A stretch of 64,000 bases of DNA from Thermotalea metallivorans (GCF_001562415.1 NZ_LOEE01000030.1:62001-126000); one strand, 5' to 3'. Shown: positions 53,627 to 63,678, numbered from the stretch's first letter. Numbers and translations are program-made. The notes: a model not told the origin generated them from the letters alone.

Positions 53627-53890
53627 ATGTGGACAATGAAAGCTTCAATTAATTATTTTTTCAATTTATTAAATTATTTGATCATTGCAAGAATTGTGCT
53701 GTCATGGATTTTTCCGAATCCATACGGCAGCATATCCAGAATCTTATATCAGCTAACAGAACCTATCCTGGCTCCCTTCCGCAATCTGTTGTCCCGTTTC
53801 GGGCTAGGGGGCGGATATGTAGATTTTTCTCCGATTCTTGCAGTTTGGGCACTGATGCTGCTTAAAATTTTTATATTGAGTTTATTATAG
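53627..53890 (+). CDS. ylmG: YggT family membrane protein
   Basis: 87-residue membrane protein with two hydrophobic segments and the YggT core ARIVLSWIFP and ILYQLTEPILAPFRNLL. Family members sit next to sepF; a role in chloroplast and cyanobacterial division has been reported for relatives. ATG 53627 with GGTGA upstream is chosen; TTG 53612 lies only three bases from the sepF stop and is less likely. Confidence 0.9.
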   Translation: MWTMKASINYFFNLLNYLIIARIVLSWIFPNPYGSISRILYQLTEPILAPFRNLLSRFGLGGGYVDFSPILAVWALMLLKIFILSLL

Positions 53891-53904
53891 AATAAGGTGA
53901 GAAT

Positions 53905-54693
53905 TTGATTGATAAAGAAGGGTTAACACGGCATATTGTCAACCTTGACGATAAAATCATGGCAATCAGAACTTTGGACAAAGCCGAAAGTGTATTGAAA
54001 AACTACATACCTCGGTATACGGATTTTTTTGATCCTTATCAAATATCTTTATGCACCCATGCCCTCCATCGGATTGCGGGATTGAAATATATTGTTACGG
54101 GCGGACGGGAAGGGGCAGAGCGGCAAATCATCATGTTATATCCGGAGTTTATGGAGGATATGGAGATAGAAAATCCCCTAAGGGTACTGAAATTAGAGGG
54201 AAAATTAGGGGGTGACAGCTTTACCCACAGGGATGTCCTAGGGGCCATCTTGGGTTTGGGAATAAAAAGAGAAAAAATAGGTGATATTATTGCCGGCAAT
54301 GGTCGCGCCTATGTTGTTTCCTTCAAGGAAATATGTGATTTTATCCAATGGAATCTGGAAAAAATTTCTCGATATAAAGTAACTGCAAATTTTGTCGATT
54401 TTTGCGATATAGAAGAACATGAAGAAAGTTATAAACTTATTGAATCTACGGTTCCTTCCCTGAGGCTAGATGCCGTTATCGGAGTGGGCTTTGGAGAATC
54501 ACGAAGTTCTCTGTCGAAGCTCATCAACAATGATCGGGTAAAGGTGAACTGGAAACCGATCAATAATCCCGCGCATCCCGTTCAGGAGGGAGATGTGATT
54601 TCCTTTAAGGGAAAAGGTAGAATGATATTGCTACAAGTAGGAAATAAAACAAAAAAGGATCGATATCAAGTAATTATCAAAAGAATGATTTAA
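53905..54693 (+). CDS. ylmH: RNA-binding protein YlmH (S4 domain)
   Basis: 262 residues. A YlmH N-terminal domain with TGGREGAERQIIMLYPEFM and a C-terminal S4 RNA-binding domain (about 185-245; SRSSLSKLINNDRVKVNW). In Bacillus YlmH works in ribosome quality control, in parallel to or after RqcH; rqcH is also in this window at 61.9 kb. Start is TTG 53905 with AAGGTGAG upstream. Standard neighbour order between yggT and divIVA. Confidence 0.93.
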   Translation: MIDKEGLTRHIVNLDDKIMAIRTLDKAESVLKNYIPRYTDFFDPYQISLCTHALHRIAGLKYIVTGGREGAERQIIMLYPEFMEDMEIENPLRVLKLEGKLGGDSFTHRDVLGAILGLGIKREKIGDIIAGNGRAYVVSFKEICDFIQWNLEKISRYKVTANFVDFCDIEEHEESYKLIESTVPSLRLDAVIGVGFGESRSSLSKLINNDRVKVNWKPINNPAHPVQEGDVISFKGKGRMILLQVGNKTKKDRYQVIIKRMI

Positions 54694-54705
54694 GGGAGGG
54701 GTATC

Positions 54706-55173
54706 ATGATTACACCGCTGGAGATTCAGAATAAGGAATTTAAAAAGGTGATGCGGGGCTATAAGGAAAGTGAAGTAGATGAATTTTTAGATAAAATCAT
54801 GATAGATTATGAAAAGTTGTATAAGGATAATATTGAGTTAAAAGATAAGATTGCATTGCTTCAGGAACAAATTGACAAATATGCAAATCTCGAAAAGACA
54901 TTGAATAATACATTGATTGTAGCCCAAAGTACAGCAGAAGAAGTAGCGGCCAACGCCCATAAGAAGGCCGAGCTGATTATTAGGGAGGCAGAAAACAAGG
55001 CGATGGCCATTGTTGATGAGGCCAATAGGGAGGTTGCGAAAATCCAGAGAGAGTATGAAGAAATAAAAAAACAAATGCATATATTCAGAACAAGATTTAG
55101 AACACTTCTTGAGTCACAACTGGAGGCCATAAACAGCAGCTTTAAGGAGATTGTAGAAGAGACAGGGGAATAG
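54706..55173 (+). CDS. divIVA: Cell-pole and septum protein DivIVA
   Basis: Coiled-coil protein that binds curved membranes at poles and septa. The N-terminal membrane-binding part ITPLEIQNKEFKKVMRGYKESEVDEFL is canonical; two coiled-coil stretches follow (about 30-65 and 75-140). 155 residues. ATG 54706 follows GGGAGGGG. Last gene of the sepF operon; ileS, which follows in Bacillus, is not here. Confidence 0.95.
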   Translation: MITPLEIQNKEFKKVMRGYKESEVDEFLDKIMIDYEKLYKDNIELKDKIALLQEQIDKYANLEKTLNNTLIVAQSTAEEVAANAHKKAELIIREAENKAMAIVDEANREVAKIQREYEEIKKQMHIFRTRFRTLLESQLEAINSSFKEIVEETGE

Positions 55174-55245
55174 GGCTCGAAAAAAGAACATCCGGGCTAT
55201 GTGACAGACCAAATTGCATAGCAAACATCATTCCAAGGTTTTGGT

Positions 55246-55280
55246 CCTCGTCCTTAAGAAGGATGAGGATTTTCCTTTTC
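55246..55280 (+). terminator. Terminator after divIVA
   Basis: CCTCGTCCTT at 55246-55255 pairs with AAGGATGAGG at 55259-55268 (one G-U), then ATTTTCCTTTTC. GACCAAA at 55207-55213 can pair with TTTGGTC at 55240-55246 just upstream. Confidence 0.8.
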
Positions 55281-55311
55281 ACATTTTGCAGATATCAAGA
55301 CAACAATCACC

Positions 55312-55339
55312 TTGACACGATTAGGAATAAGGGTATAAT
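55312..55339 (+). promoter_or_regulatory. Sigma-A promoter of mtnN
   Basis: TTGACA at 55312-55317 and TATAAT at 55334-55339, both perfect, separated by 16 bases. Confidence 0.82.
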
Positions 55340-55373
55340 GAATTAAGAAATACAGGTTGGGAGGAATAGGAGA

Positions 55374-56072
55374 ATGGATAGAATCGGTATTATAGGAGCA
55401 ATGGATGAGGAAGTATGCTTATTGAAGGAGAAGATGTCCTTATGGGAAACCGTTGCATTGGCAGGCATGACCTTTTATCACGGGTCTTTGGAACATAAAG
55501 AAGTGGTCATCGTAAGAAGCGGTATAGGAAAGGTAAATGCAGCCATATGTGCTCAGATTCTAATCAGCAATTTTCATGTCACAGCCATTATTAATACGGG
55601 TGTGGCAGGAGCCATTAAAGAGGATTTGGAGGTAGGAGATCTTGTGATCTCCACGGATGTATTGGAACATGATTTTGATGTAACCGGATTTGGATATAAA
55701 TTAGGACAAATCCCCAGAATGGATGAATATATTTTTAAATCGGATTCTAAACTAATAGAGATGGCGAAAAAAGCCGGAGAAAAAGAAAATAAAAAGCATA
55801 AAACTTTCACAGGAAGAATTTTATCCGGGGATGTATTTGTTGCCTGCCCGGAAAGAAAAGAATTGTTGTGGACGGAATTTCAAGGCTATTGTACCGAGAT
55901 GGAAGGTGCCGCCATCGGCCATGCCTGCTATCTCAATAAGGTTCCCTTTGTGATTATCAGGGCTATGTCTGATAAGGCGGATGGTACTGCCCATCACAAC
56001 TTCCAAGAATTTGCACATGAAGCAGCAAAAAATTCTAGTGAAATTGTCATGGATATGTTAAAACATTTATAG
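55374..56072 (+). CDS. mtnN: 5'-methylthioadenosine/S-adenosylhomocysteine nucleosidase
   Basis: Hydrolyses MTA and SAH to adenine and the thioribose sugar, in methionine salvage and, in some bacteria, AI-2 formation. 232 residues of the PNP/UDP family; [24 protein letters not shown] and the catalytic C-terminal SDKADG block are present, with the glutamate in [15 protein letters not shown] 55374 follows GGGAGG. aroF follows eight bases after its stop. Confidence 0.95.
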   Translation: MDRIGIIGAMDEEVCLLKEKMSLWETVALAGMTFYHGSLEHKEVVIVRSGIGKVNAAICAQILISNFHVTAIINTGVAGAIKEDLEVGDLVISTDVLEHDFDVTGFGYKLGQIPRMDEYIFKSDSKLIEMAKKAGEKENKKHKTFTGRILSGDVFVACPERKELLWTEFQGYCTEMEGAAIGHACYLNKVPFVIIRAMSDKADGTAHHNFQEFAHEAAKNSSEIVMDMLKHL

Positions 56073-56089
56073 TTAAGAGGATGATGAAG

Positions 56090-56899
56090 ATGGAGTTGAA
56101 ACTGGTAGGAAAAGCCCATAAGGATAAAACTATTATCAAAGTAAGGGATATAGAAATCGGTGGCAATGATTTTGTTATCATCGCAGGACCTTGTGCCGTA
56201 GAAAGTGAAAGACAAGTGATGGAAACGGCCATGGCCGTGAAAAATGCGGGTGCCCGAATTTTGCGTGGTGGAGCTTTTAAACCCCGCACTTCTCCTTATG
56301 CCTTTCAAGGACTGGGAGAAGAGGGGCTGAAATACTTGCATCATGCAGGGCAAGCAACCGATATGCCGGTGATTTCTGAGGTAATGGACCCTAGGGATGT
56401 GGAGATCGTCGGGAAATATGTGGATATTTTTCAGATAGGTTCTCGAAATATGCAAAATTTCAGTTTGCTGCGGGAAATTGGCAAGGTAAAGAAGCCTGTA
56501 CTGCTCAAACGAGGGATGGCGGCAACCATAGAAGAGTGGCTGTCGGCAGCGGAGTATATCGTTTTGGAAGGGAATAAGCAGGTTATTTTATGTGAGAGGG
56601 GTATCAGAACTTTTGAAAATTATACAAGAAATACTTTGGATCTAATGGCTGTGCCGATTATAAAGCAGTTGAGTCATTTCCCCATTATCGTTGATCCAAG
56701 CCATGGAACGGGAAGGGAAGAATTGGTGGCATCGGCCTCAAAGGCGGCAGTGGCCATTGGAGCCGACGGACTTATGGTCGAAGTGCATCCCTGTCCCAAT
56801 GAAGCATTGTCTGATGGCAGGCAGTCCTTAGATTTTTCTAAGTTTCATAAACTTTGCAAAAACTTATTTGCAATGAAAGATTGTTTAGATACATTATAG
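56090..56899 (+). CDS. aroF: 3-Deoxy-7-phosphoheptulonate synthase
   Basis: DAHP synthase, first step of the shikimate pathway, from PEP and erythrose 4-phosphate. It belongs to the short type I-beta/KDO8P-like group: 269 residues, GPCAVES near the N-terminus, [29 protein letters not shown] and the metal-binding DPSHGTGRE. An N-terminal ferredoxin-like or ACT regulatory domain is reduced to about 25 residues ([17 protein letters not shown]). ATG 56090 is well spaced from AAGAGG at 56075-56080; ATGs at 56081 and 56084 are closer. No other aro genes are near. Confidence 0.93.
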   Translation: MELKLVGKAHKDKTIIKVRDIEIGGNDFVIIAGPCAVESERQVMETAMAVKNAGARILRGGAFKPRTSPYAFQGLGEEGLKYLHHAGQATDMPVISEVMDPRDVEIVGKYVDIFQIGSRNMQNFSLLREIGKVKKPVLLKRGMAATIEEWLSAAEYIVLEGNKQVILCERGIRTFENYTRNTLDLMAVPIIKQLSHFPIIVDPSHGTGREELVASASKAAVAIGADGLMVEVHPCPNEALSDGRQSLDFSKFHKLCKNLFAMKDCLDTL

Positions 56900-57122
56900 T
56901 CCTTGGATTTGCGCCTCATGGAAGTAGGGTTTTTCTGATTGCCCTGCTTTTTCATTTAAAAAAGAAAAACATAGAAGGGCAGCCAGGGTAATATGGACCC
57001 TTCTCTGTCTTTCAGTATTGGTGACGGGCAAGTTGCCCAAGAAACATAACCTTCCGCATAAATTTAATATTAAAGTTGTATGCTTATAAAAAGAAAGAAG
57101 ATGAAAATAGGGGGAGATCAAG

Positions 57123-57401
57123 ATGGATGAAAAAAGATTATCGAGGATGGAAGAGAGGATTGAAAAAATTGCCCTTGAATTAGAAAAAGCAAAAATAGCA
57201 GAATATGTGGAGATAATGAATAATCCTAGGAAATTATTATATACTAACTTTATCGGCGGTTTAGCAAGAGGTCTTGGGACAGCCATCGGATTAACTGCTT
57301 TAGCGGCAATTTTATTTTACATACTCAGGCAGACGGTGAACCTTCCGTTGATTGGTCGGTATATTGCGGATTTGTTGGATATTATTGAAAATTACAGGTA
57401 G
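57123..57401 (+). CDS. DUF5665 domain protein
   Basis: 92 residues: a charged helix (1-40), then a hydrophobic segment with GGLARGLGTAIGLTALAAILFYIL (about 45-68) given here as its family core, then NLPLIGRYIADLLDII. This matches the DUF5665 family of small membrane proteins, role unknown. ATG 57123 follows GGGGGAG. The next gene starts 14 bases after its stop. Confidence 0.8.
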   Translation: MDEKRLSRMEERIEKIALELEKAKIAEYVEIMNNPRKLLYTNFIGGLARGLGTAIGLTALAAILFYILRQTVNLPLIGRYIADLLDIIENYR

Positions 57402-57414
57402 GGAGGCATTAAGT

Positions 57415-58089
57415 TTGGATAAAAAAAGGTTGGAGCATTTCAAACACTTGCTGCTGGAGGAAAGAAAAGCAGCAATCGACACCTTGGAGCGCATGAATGA
57501 AAATGAGCCGAATACGTCTTTTAAAGATTATTTTGATGAGTTGTCCGTTTATGATAACCATCCTGCAGATATTGGAACAGAACTTTTCCAAATGGAAATG
57601 AATTTTAATCTAAAAGAAAATGAAAAATTGCATTTAAAAGAAATTGATCATGCACTGCAAAAAATAGAGGATGGTACCTATGGACAATGCATTACCTGCG
57701 GGAAGGAGATTCCTGAGGAGAGGTTGGAGATACTGCCTACGGCTGTTCAGTGTATGGAATGTGAAAAGGACAGATTGTCTATACATATGGAAATTGATAC
57801 GAGGCCTGTAGAGGAAGAAGTGCTTTCTCCTCCTTTTGGCAGAAGTTTCAAGGATCATGATAGCCGTTACAACGGTTTTGATGGAGAAGATGCATGGCAG
57901 GAGGTAGCTCGATTTAATAAAACGGATGCCCATCGCATGGCTTTAGATTGGTATGATAACAATATGTATGACGAAAATGTATCGGGCACCCCAGAGGATG
58001 TGGATCGTATCAGCCAAGAGTATTATATGGGGCAATTGGAAGAGGTGGAAAGAAAAGATATTCCCCATGATCAGAGAAAAAAGAAATAG
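57415..58089 (+). CDS. YteA-type sporulation protein with DksA/TraR zinc finger
   Basis: 224 residues. A helical N-terminus (about 1-80) is followed by a C4 zinc finger of DksA/TraR type (CITCGKEIP, then CMEC 18-21 residues later) and a tail found in YteA-family proteins (NGFDGEDAWQEVARFN). YteA proteins are listed as sporulation-related in Bacillus, function unclear. Start is TTG 57415, with GGGAGG at 57401-57406; the longer open frame overlaps the DUF5665 gene. Confidence 0.85.
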   Translation: MDKKRLEHFKHLLLEERKAAIDTLERMNENEPNTSFKDYFDELSVYDNHPADIGTELFQMEMNFNLKENEKLHLKEIDHALQKIEDGTYGQCITCGKEIPEERLEILPTAVQCMECEKDRLSIHMEIDTRPVEEEVLSPPFGRSFKDHDSRYNGFDGEDAWQEVARFNKTDAHRMALDWYDNNMYDENVSGTPEDVDRISQEYYMGQLEEVERKDIPHDQRKKK

Positions 58090-58095
58090 AGGGTG

Positions 58096-58185
58096 ATGGG
58101 ATCGGTCGCAGTGGATGAAAAAGAGGAAAATGCGGTAAAGGAGATTATGGAATCCTATGAAGGAGAATTCAAAAAAGTGAAGTAA
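58096..58185 (+). CDS. 29-residue acidic peptide ORF
   Basis: ATG 58096 to TAA 58185; MGSVAVDEKEENAVK..., acidic and helical in look, with AGAGGGTG just upstream. It begins six bases after the yteA-like stop and its last codons form the left arm of the terminator. No family recognised. Possibly a real small protein; equally possibly chance. Confidence 0.35.
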   Translation: MGSVAVDEKEENAVKEIMESYEGEFKKVK

Positions 58186-58200
58186 TGCTTCACTTTTTTA
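58171..58200 (+). terminator. Terminator after the yteA-like gene
   Basis: AAAAAAGTGAAG at 58171-58182 pairs with CTTCACTTTTTT at 58188-58199. Confidence 0.85.
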
Positions 58201-58267
58201 TCGTCTTTGTTATCATTGCAGTGAAAGTATGTTATAATCAAATAGATGCGGGAAAGGGGGGCATGCT

Positions 58268-58711
58268 ATGAGCTATATACTGGCTGTTTTGGTGGTTATA
58301 CTGGATCAGATATCAAAATATATGGTCCAAAGCAGATTGGCAGTAAACGAATCACTACCGGTGATTCAAAATATTTTTCACATAACCTATGTACATAATT
58401 TTGGGGCGGCTTTCGGTATTCTGAAAAATCAAAAATATTTCTTCATTGTGATTACGCTGGCAGTAATTATAGGGATCTTTTTATTTTTACACACACAAAG
58501 TAAAGTTCACGGCATGGTAAAATACAGCTTGATGATGATTACGGGGGGCGCCATAGGGAATTTGATTGATAGAATTTGGTTAGGCTATGTGAGGGATTTT
58601 TTTGATTTTAGAATTTGGCCTGTATTCAACATAGCGGATATGGCCATTGTTTGCGGGGCTGTTTTATTAAGCTATTATTTGATTATATTGGATATAGATA
58701 AGCAATTCTAA
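58268..58711 (+). CDS. lspA: Lipoprotein signal peptidase (signal peptidase II)
   Basis: Membrane aspartic protease that removes lipoprotein signal peptides after Lgt. 147 residues, four membrane segments. The catalytic aspartates lie in GNLIDRIWLGYVRDF and FNIADMAIV; the N-terminal LDQISKYMV is also a family mark. ATG 58268 with GGGGGG upstream. In many Firmicutes lspA precedes an rluD-type gene and pyrR, as here. Confidence 0.96.
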   Translation: MSYILAVLVVILDQISKYMVQSRLAVNESLPVIQNIFHITYVHNFGAAFGILKNQKYFFIVITLAVIIGIFLFLHTQSKVHGMVKYSLMMITGGAIGNLIDRIWLGYVRDFFDFRIWPVFNIADMAIVCGAVLLSYYLIILDIDKQF

Positions 58712-58713
58712 AA

Positions 58714-58820
58714 TTGAATATTGCTTGTTCAGCCCAATAAATTTTTTGTCGCAGCTACTAGTTGCCAGTCACCAGTACTGGCAGCTGGTAACTGATAACT
58801 GGCGACGAACTGCTATTCAA
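58714..58820. repeat. Intergenic palindromic repeat between lspA and rluD
   Basis: GTCGC (58748-58752) pairs with GCGAC (58802-58806); inside it AGTTGCCAG (58760-58768) pairs with CTGGTAACT (58785-58793) and the centre CCAGTACTGG (58772-58781) is itself a palindrome. Outer arms TTGAATA (58714-58720) and TATTCAA (58814-58820) extend it. No coding potential. Likely a dispersed MITE/REP-type repeat. Confidence 0.65.
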
Positions 58821-58898
58821 AAAATATAACTTTTTACAGTAAATTCGATTTTGAAGGTATAAATCTATAGAGTGCAGAAATAGAAGGGGAGAAATATC

Positions 58899-59828
58899 TT
58901 GGAGATTCAGAAGTTTGTAGTAGATGATAGGGATGAAGGATTAAGGGTGGATGTGTATCTCTCCAATCAGCTGGACCATGTTTCCAGAAGCTTTATTCAA
59001 AAGCTGATAGAGCAAGGGAATGTGATGATTAATGGCAGTAAAGAAAAATTGAAGAAATACAAGGTACAGGAAAACGATGAAATCGCGGTGGAGATACCGG
59101 ATCCTGAAATATTGAAGATAGAGCCGGAGAATATACCCATTGACATTGTCTATGAGGATGATGATGTGATTGTTGTCAACAAACCCCAGGGAATGGTAGT
59201 GCATCCTGCACCGGGAAATTATCACGGAACGCTGGTGAATGCATTGCTCTATCACTGCAAAACCTTATCTTCCATTAATGGAGTTATAAGGCCGGGGATC
59301 GTGCACAGGATTGACAAGGATACCAGCGGATTGTTGATGGTAGCAAAAAATGACAGGGCACACCGATGTTTAGCGGAACAACTGAAGGAACATTCCATCA
59401 ATCGGATTTATATTGCATTGGTTCATGGAAATATAAAGGAGGAACGGGGAACAATCAATGCACCGATTGGCAGGCATCCGGTAGATAGATTGAAGATGGC
59501 TGTGGTGGCCAAAAACGGGAAAGAGGCTGTGACCCACTTTGCAGTTCTAAAAAGATTTCATGATTATACTTTGATTCAAGCCAAGCTGGAGACCGGCAGG
59601 ACCCATCAAATTAGGGTCCATATGGCCTATATGCATCATCCTTTGGTGGGGGATCCGGTATATGGGATTAAAAAAGAAAAATTTCATATAGAAGGGCAGG
59701 CGTTACATGCACAAACTCTGGGATTTGTACATCCTTCCACGGGACAGTACATGGAGTTTTATGCAGAATTGCCTCCTTACTTTACAAAAATTATAAAAAT
59801 CATTGAAAATATCAGTGGACAAAGATAA
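58899..59828 (+). CDS. rluD: RluD-type 23S rRNA pseudouridine synthase
   Basis: RluA-family enzyme. S4 RNA-binding domain (about 14-60) followed by the catalytic domain with HRIDKDTSG (136-144; catalytic Asp139) and LETGRTHQIRVHM. 309 residues. It most likely modifies helix 69 of 23S rRNA, but the exact site cannot be told from sequence. Start is TTG 58899 after AAGGGGAG. pyrR and its leader follow. Confidence 0.92.
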   Translation: MEIQKFVVDDRDEGLRVDVYLSNQLDHVSRSFIQKLIEQGNVMINGSKEKLKKYKVQENDEIAVEIPDPEILKIEPENIPIDIVYEDDDVIVVNKPQGMVVHPAPGNYHGTLVNALLYHCKTLSSINGVIRPGIVHRIDKDTSGLLMVAKNDRAHRCLAEQLKEHSINRIYIALVHGNIKEERGTINAPIGRHPVDRLKMAVVAKNGKEAVTHFAVLKRFHDYTLIQAKLETGRTHQIRVHMAYMHHPLVGDPVYGIKKEKFHIEGQALHAQTLGFVHPSTGQYMEFYAELPPYFTKIIKIIENISGQR

Positions 59829-59861
59829 AAAAATATGCTATTGTATTATAGAAAAGCACCT

Positions 59862-60519
<658 letters not shown>

Positions 60520-60544
60520 AAAGTGAATTCTGTATGAGCTTTAA

Positions 60545-60623
60545 CCTTTTAAATCAGTCCTGTGAGGCTGATAAGGGAGATAGCAAAGGATTATCTCCCT
60601 CCTGAAATCTTATATTAAGGAGG
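60545..60623 (+). promoter_or_regulatory. PyrR-binding leader before uraA with anti-Shine-Dalgarno
   Basis: A textbook PyrR loop, ATCAGTCCTGTGAGGCTGAT at 60552-60571, is followed by GGGAGATA (60575-60582) pairing with TATCTCCC (60592-60599). No T-run follows. Instead CCTCCT (60598-60603) can pair with the ribosome site AGGAGG (60618-60623), and it shares two bases with the upstream stem, so the two folds exclude each other. Confidence 0.65.
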
Positions 60624-60631
60624 TATTTTTT

Positions 60632-61876
60632 ATGGTTGAAACCACAGCAAAATTCAAGGCGAAGCATAATGAATTTGAAGGAGCAAGATTGGAAAAAAAG
60701 CTGATTCTAGGTATTCAGCATGTTCTGGCGATGTTTGGAGCTACGGTGCTCGTTCCAATCCTTACAGGATTAAATCCTGCCGTTGCTCTTCTGGCAGCGG
60801 GGTGTGGCACGCTGATCTTTCACTTTACGACGAAAAGAAAGGTTCCCGTATTTTTAGGTTCAAGCTTTGCATTTATTCCTGTAATTCAATTGGTCGATAA
60901 GGCATACGGGGGACTTGCCTATGCCCAGGGTGGAATTGTAGTGGCTGGATTGATGTATGTAATTTTAGCAGCCGTAGTAAAAATCTTTGGAGTAGAAAAA
61001 ATCAAAAGCTTTTTGCCGCCGATTGTGACAGGCCCTATGATTATGGTCATTGGTTTGAATTTAAGCCCTGTAGCCATCAGAATGGCTGCCAATCATTGGG
61101 GAGTGGCGATCATCGTTGTGCTTACGGTGATTGGGGTGTCTATTTTTTCAAAAGGTTTCTTTAAACTGTTGCCCATATTGATCGGTGTGGCTGTAGGCTA
61201 TGTGGCATCTATTTTCCTTGGTTTGGTAGATATGAGTGCCATTCAGCAGGCATCATACTTCCAGATGCCTCAGATAACGTTGCCGAAATTTAGTCTAGGA
61301 GCCATTACTGTGATTGTTCCTATTGTAGCAGTAGTATTTATGGAACATGTGGGAGATATTACAACCAATGGTGCTGTCGTGGGCCAAGATTTCTTTAAAG
61401 ATCCAGGATTGCACAGAACCTTGTTGGGTGACGGGCTGGCAACCATGTTTGCTGGTCTGATTGGTGGGCCTGCCAATACAACCTATGGGGAGAATACAGG
61501 TGTACTGGCCGTAACCAAGGTATATGATCCCTCTATATTGAGAACAGCAGCGTGTATCGCCATCGGATTAAGCTTTATCGGTAAATTCGGAGCAATGCTC
61601 CAGACCATACCAGTGGCTGTCATGGGTGGAATCAGTTTGATCCTCTTTGGCATGATTACAAGTATCGGAATGCGGACGGTGGCGGAGGGCAACGTGGATT
61701 TTACAAGCAATCGAAATCTCATTATCGCTTCCTTGATTTTAGTCATCGGTATAGGGACGTCTGTAGTTACAGATGTGCCGGTAGGGATTACCATCACGGA
61801 AAACATTAAGTTGACCGGGTTAAGCTTGGCAGCCGTTGTCGGAATTGTGTCCAATAAGTTGCTGCCCCATCAATAG
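60632..61876 (+). CDS. uraA: Uracil permease
   Basis: Nucleobase:cation symporter of the NCS2/UraA family that imports uracil. 414 residues, about 14 membrane segments. Family markers include the [18 protein letters not shown] block and [25 protein letters not shown] carries the conserved glutamate. ATG 60632 has AAGGAGG upstream, in a leader that PyrR probably controls. Its stop codon begins the shared terminator with rqcH. Confidence 0.94.
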   Translation: MVETTAKFKAKHNEFEGARLEKKLILGIQHVLAMFGATVLVPILTGLNPAVALLAAGCGTLIFHFTTKRKVPVFLGSSFAFIPVIQLVDKAYGGLAYAQGGIVVAGLMYVILAAVVKIFGVEKIKSFLPPIVTGPMIMVIGLNLSPVAIRMAANHWGVAIIVVLTVIGVSIFSKGFFKLLPILIGVAVGYVASIFLGLVDMSAIQQASYFQMPQITLPKFSLGAITVIVPIVAVVFMEHVGDITTNGAVVGQDFFKDPGLHRTLLGDGLATMFAGLIGGPANTTYGENTGVLAVTKVYDPSILRTAACIAIGLSFIGKFGAMLQTIPVAVMGGISLILFGMITSIGMRTVAEGNVDFTSNRNLIIASLILVIGIGTSVVTDVPVGITITENIKLTGLSLAAVVGIVSNKLLPHQ

Positions 61877-61919
61877 GCAAAATAAGACCGAGTCTAGTGG
61901 GACTCGGTCTTATTTTGCC
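61876..61919. terminator. Bidirectional terminator between uraA and rqcH
   Basis: A perfect 19-base stem, 61876-61894 with 61901-61919, loop TAGTGG. It begins at the last base of the uraA stop and the right arm encodes the last residues of RqcH. T-runs occur on both strands within the arms. Confidence 0.9.
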
Positions 61920-63678
61920 TTAACCTTGCTGCAATGTCATGCCTAGGGGTAACATAAAGGGTTTTATGGTTGTCATAGATAACCATCCCCGGTTTTGCAC
62001 CGCTGGGTTTCCGTACATTTTTGATTTCTGTATAGTCTACAGGCACATTGCCGGACAATTTTCCTTTGCTGTGAAAGGCTGCTAGTTCAGCTGCTTCAAG
62101 GATGGTAGTTTCAGGAATGCTTTGTTGGTTGCTGATGACAACTACATGTGAGCCGGGAATATCTTTTGTATGAAACCAGAGGTCTTTTTTGGAAGCGATC
62201 TTACATGTCAGTGCATCATTTTGCTTATTGTTTTTGCCGACCAAAATTTGAAAACCGTCAGATGAAATAAAAGATAAAGGAACACTTTTTCTTTTGATTT
62301 TCTCTTCTTTATCTTTTCTTTTTCTTAGATAACCTTCTTCTATCAGTTCATTCCGCACGTCTTCCAAGTCTTGTATATCTGCAGCATTTTCTACGTATAC
62401 CAATAAATTTTCAAAATACTTGATTTCATTTTCTGATTCTTCAAGCTGCACCTTGATTTCTTTAACGGCAGTTTTGGCCTTTGCATATTTTTTGAAGTAA
62501 CGCTGTGCATTTTGTGCGGGGGACAATCGGGCATCCAAAGGAATTTTAACGGTTTTTCCCTCTTCATCATAATAATTTATAACTTCTGCTTCTGTATTTC
62601 CTTTTTGAATAAGATGAAGATTCGCCGTGAGTAATTCTCCAAAAATGCGATACTCTTCGGATTTTTCTGAGGCTGTCAATTCTTCCAGCAGCTTTTGCAT
62701 CTTTTTATATAGTCTATCCAGCGTTTGTACGATGAATTTTCTCAGATCTATAGATTTTTGCTTCAGGCGTTCATGCAAATCTCTTTGTGCATAATAGTCT
62801 TCCAGTATATTGCTTATGGAATCGGCAACCATAGCATCATAAAGGTGTTCATAGTGTTTTAGGGGTATAGAAGAAAAATCGATTACATGACGATCTGATT
62901 TGCCAATAATGATGTTTGGGATATAATTACTGCTGGTGACGTTCTGAAGTAGATTTGTGAGAGCATCCCATAGGGCATCATACTTACCCATGGTCATATA
63001 GGCCATAGGCAAATCTTCGTCTATCTGTGCTCTATAACATATCTCCCGTGCAGTCACAGGGCTGATGCCCTGAAGGAAAGTATAAAGGGCTTTTTGAACA
63101 GGACAACCTTTGGTTCCGCGATGGAATAAAGATAGGAAACTGTCTTTATTCAATAGTAAGGGGTTAACCTTATCTTGTCCGGGAGGAGCTATATAGATTT
63201 TGCCGGGTAAAATTTCCCGGTAGCGGTTCACATCTCCGGAGATTCGTTTGATACTATCAATGATTTTGTTTTGGGACTTTTCCACCAGCACCACATTGCT
63301 ATGCTTTCCCATGATTTCTACGATTAACTGTTTTACTGACAGGGAACCCAATTCATCATAATTTTCTACGTCTATGGCAATAATTCTTTCAAATTCTTTT
63401 TGCTGAACGGATAATATTTTTCCACCCTGCAGATGTTTTCTCATCAGCATGCAAAACATAGGGGGGGAAGGGGGATTTTGCTTGGCAGTCGCGGTAAGAT
63501 GAATCCTGGGATGATGACTGCTGGCAGAAATCAACAATCTATAGCTTTTCCCGAGACAACGGATGTGAAGATTGATTTCATCGATTTCGGGTTGGTATAT
63601 TTTTTCGATTTTCCCATATAATATTTTTTCCTTCAGTTCATGAACGACGGCTGATATGACCAATCCATCTAAGGGCAT
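61894..63678 (-). CDS. rqcH: Ribosome quality control protein RqcH (NFACT family)
   Basis: NFACT protein that binds stalled 50S-peptidyl-tRNA complexes and adds alanine tails; also described as a fibronectin-binding protein (FbpA). 594 residues: NFACT-N domain (about 1-180), helix-hairpin-helix and coiled coil (about 280-445), and NFACT-R domain with FHTKDIPGSHVVV and YDNHKTLYVTP. On its strand GGAGGA lies before ATG 63678, giving the family start MPLDGLVISAVVHEL; the frame opens ten codons earlier at 63708. The 3' end is built into the terminator. YlmH, a partner in the same pathway, is at 53.9 kb. Confidence 0.95.
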   Translation of the reverse strand: MPLDGLVISAVVHELKEKILYGKIEKIYQPEIDEINLHIRCLGKSYRLLISASSHHPRIHLTATAKQNPPSPPMFCMLMRKHLQGGKILSVQQKEFERIIAIDVENYDELGSLSVKQLIVEIMGKHSNVVLVEKSQNKIIDSIKRISGDVNRYREILPGKIYIAPPGQDKVNPLLLNKDSFLSLFHRGTKGCPVQKALYTFLQGISPVTAREICYRAQIDEDLPMAYMTMGKYDALWDALTNLLQNVTSSNYIPNIIIGKSDRHVIDFSSIPLKHYEHLYDAMVADSISNILEDYYAQRDLHERLKQKSIDLRKFIVQTLDRLYKKMQKLLEELTASEKSEEYRIFGELLTANLHLIQKGNTEAEVINYYDEEGKTVKIPLDARLSPAQNAQRYFKKYAKAKTAVKEIKVQLEESENEIKYFENLLVYVENAADIQDLEDVRNELIEEGYLRKRKDKEEKIKRKSVPLSFISSDGFQILVGKNNKQNDALTCKIASKKDLWFHTKDIPGSHVVVISNQQSIPETTILEAAELAAFHSKGKLSGNVPVDYTEIKNVRKPSGAKPGMVIYDNHKTLYVTPRHDIAARLRQNKTESH

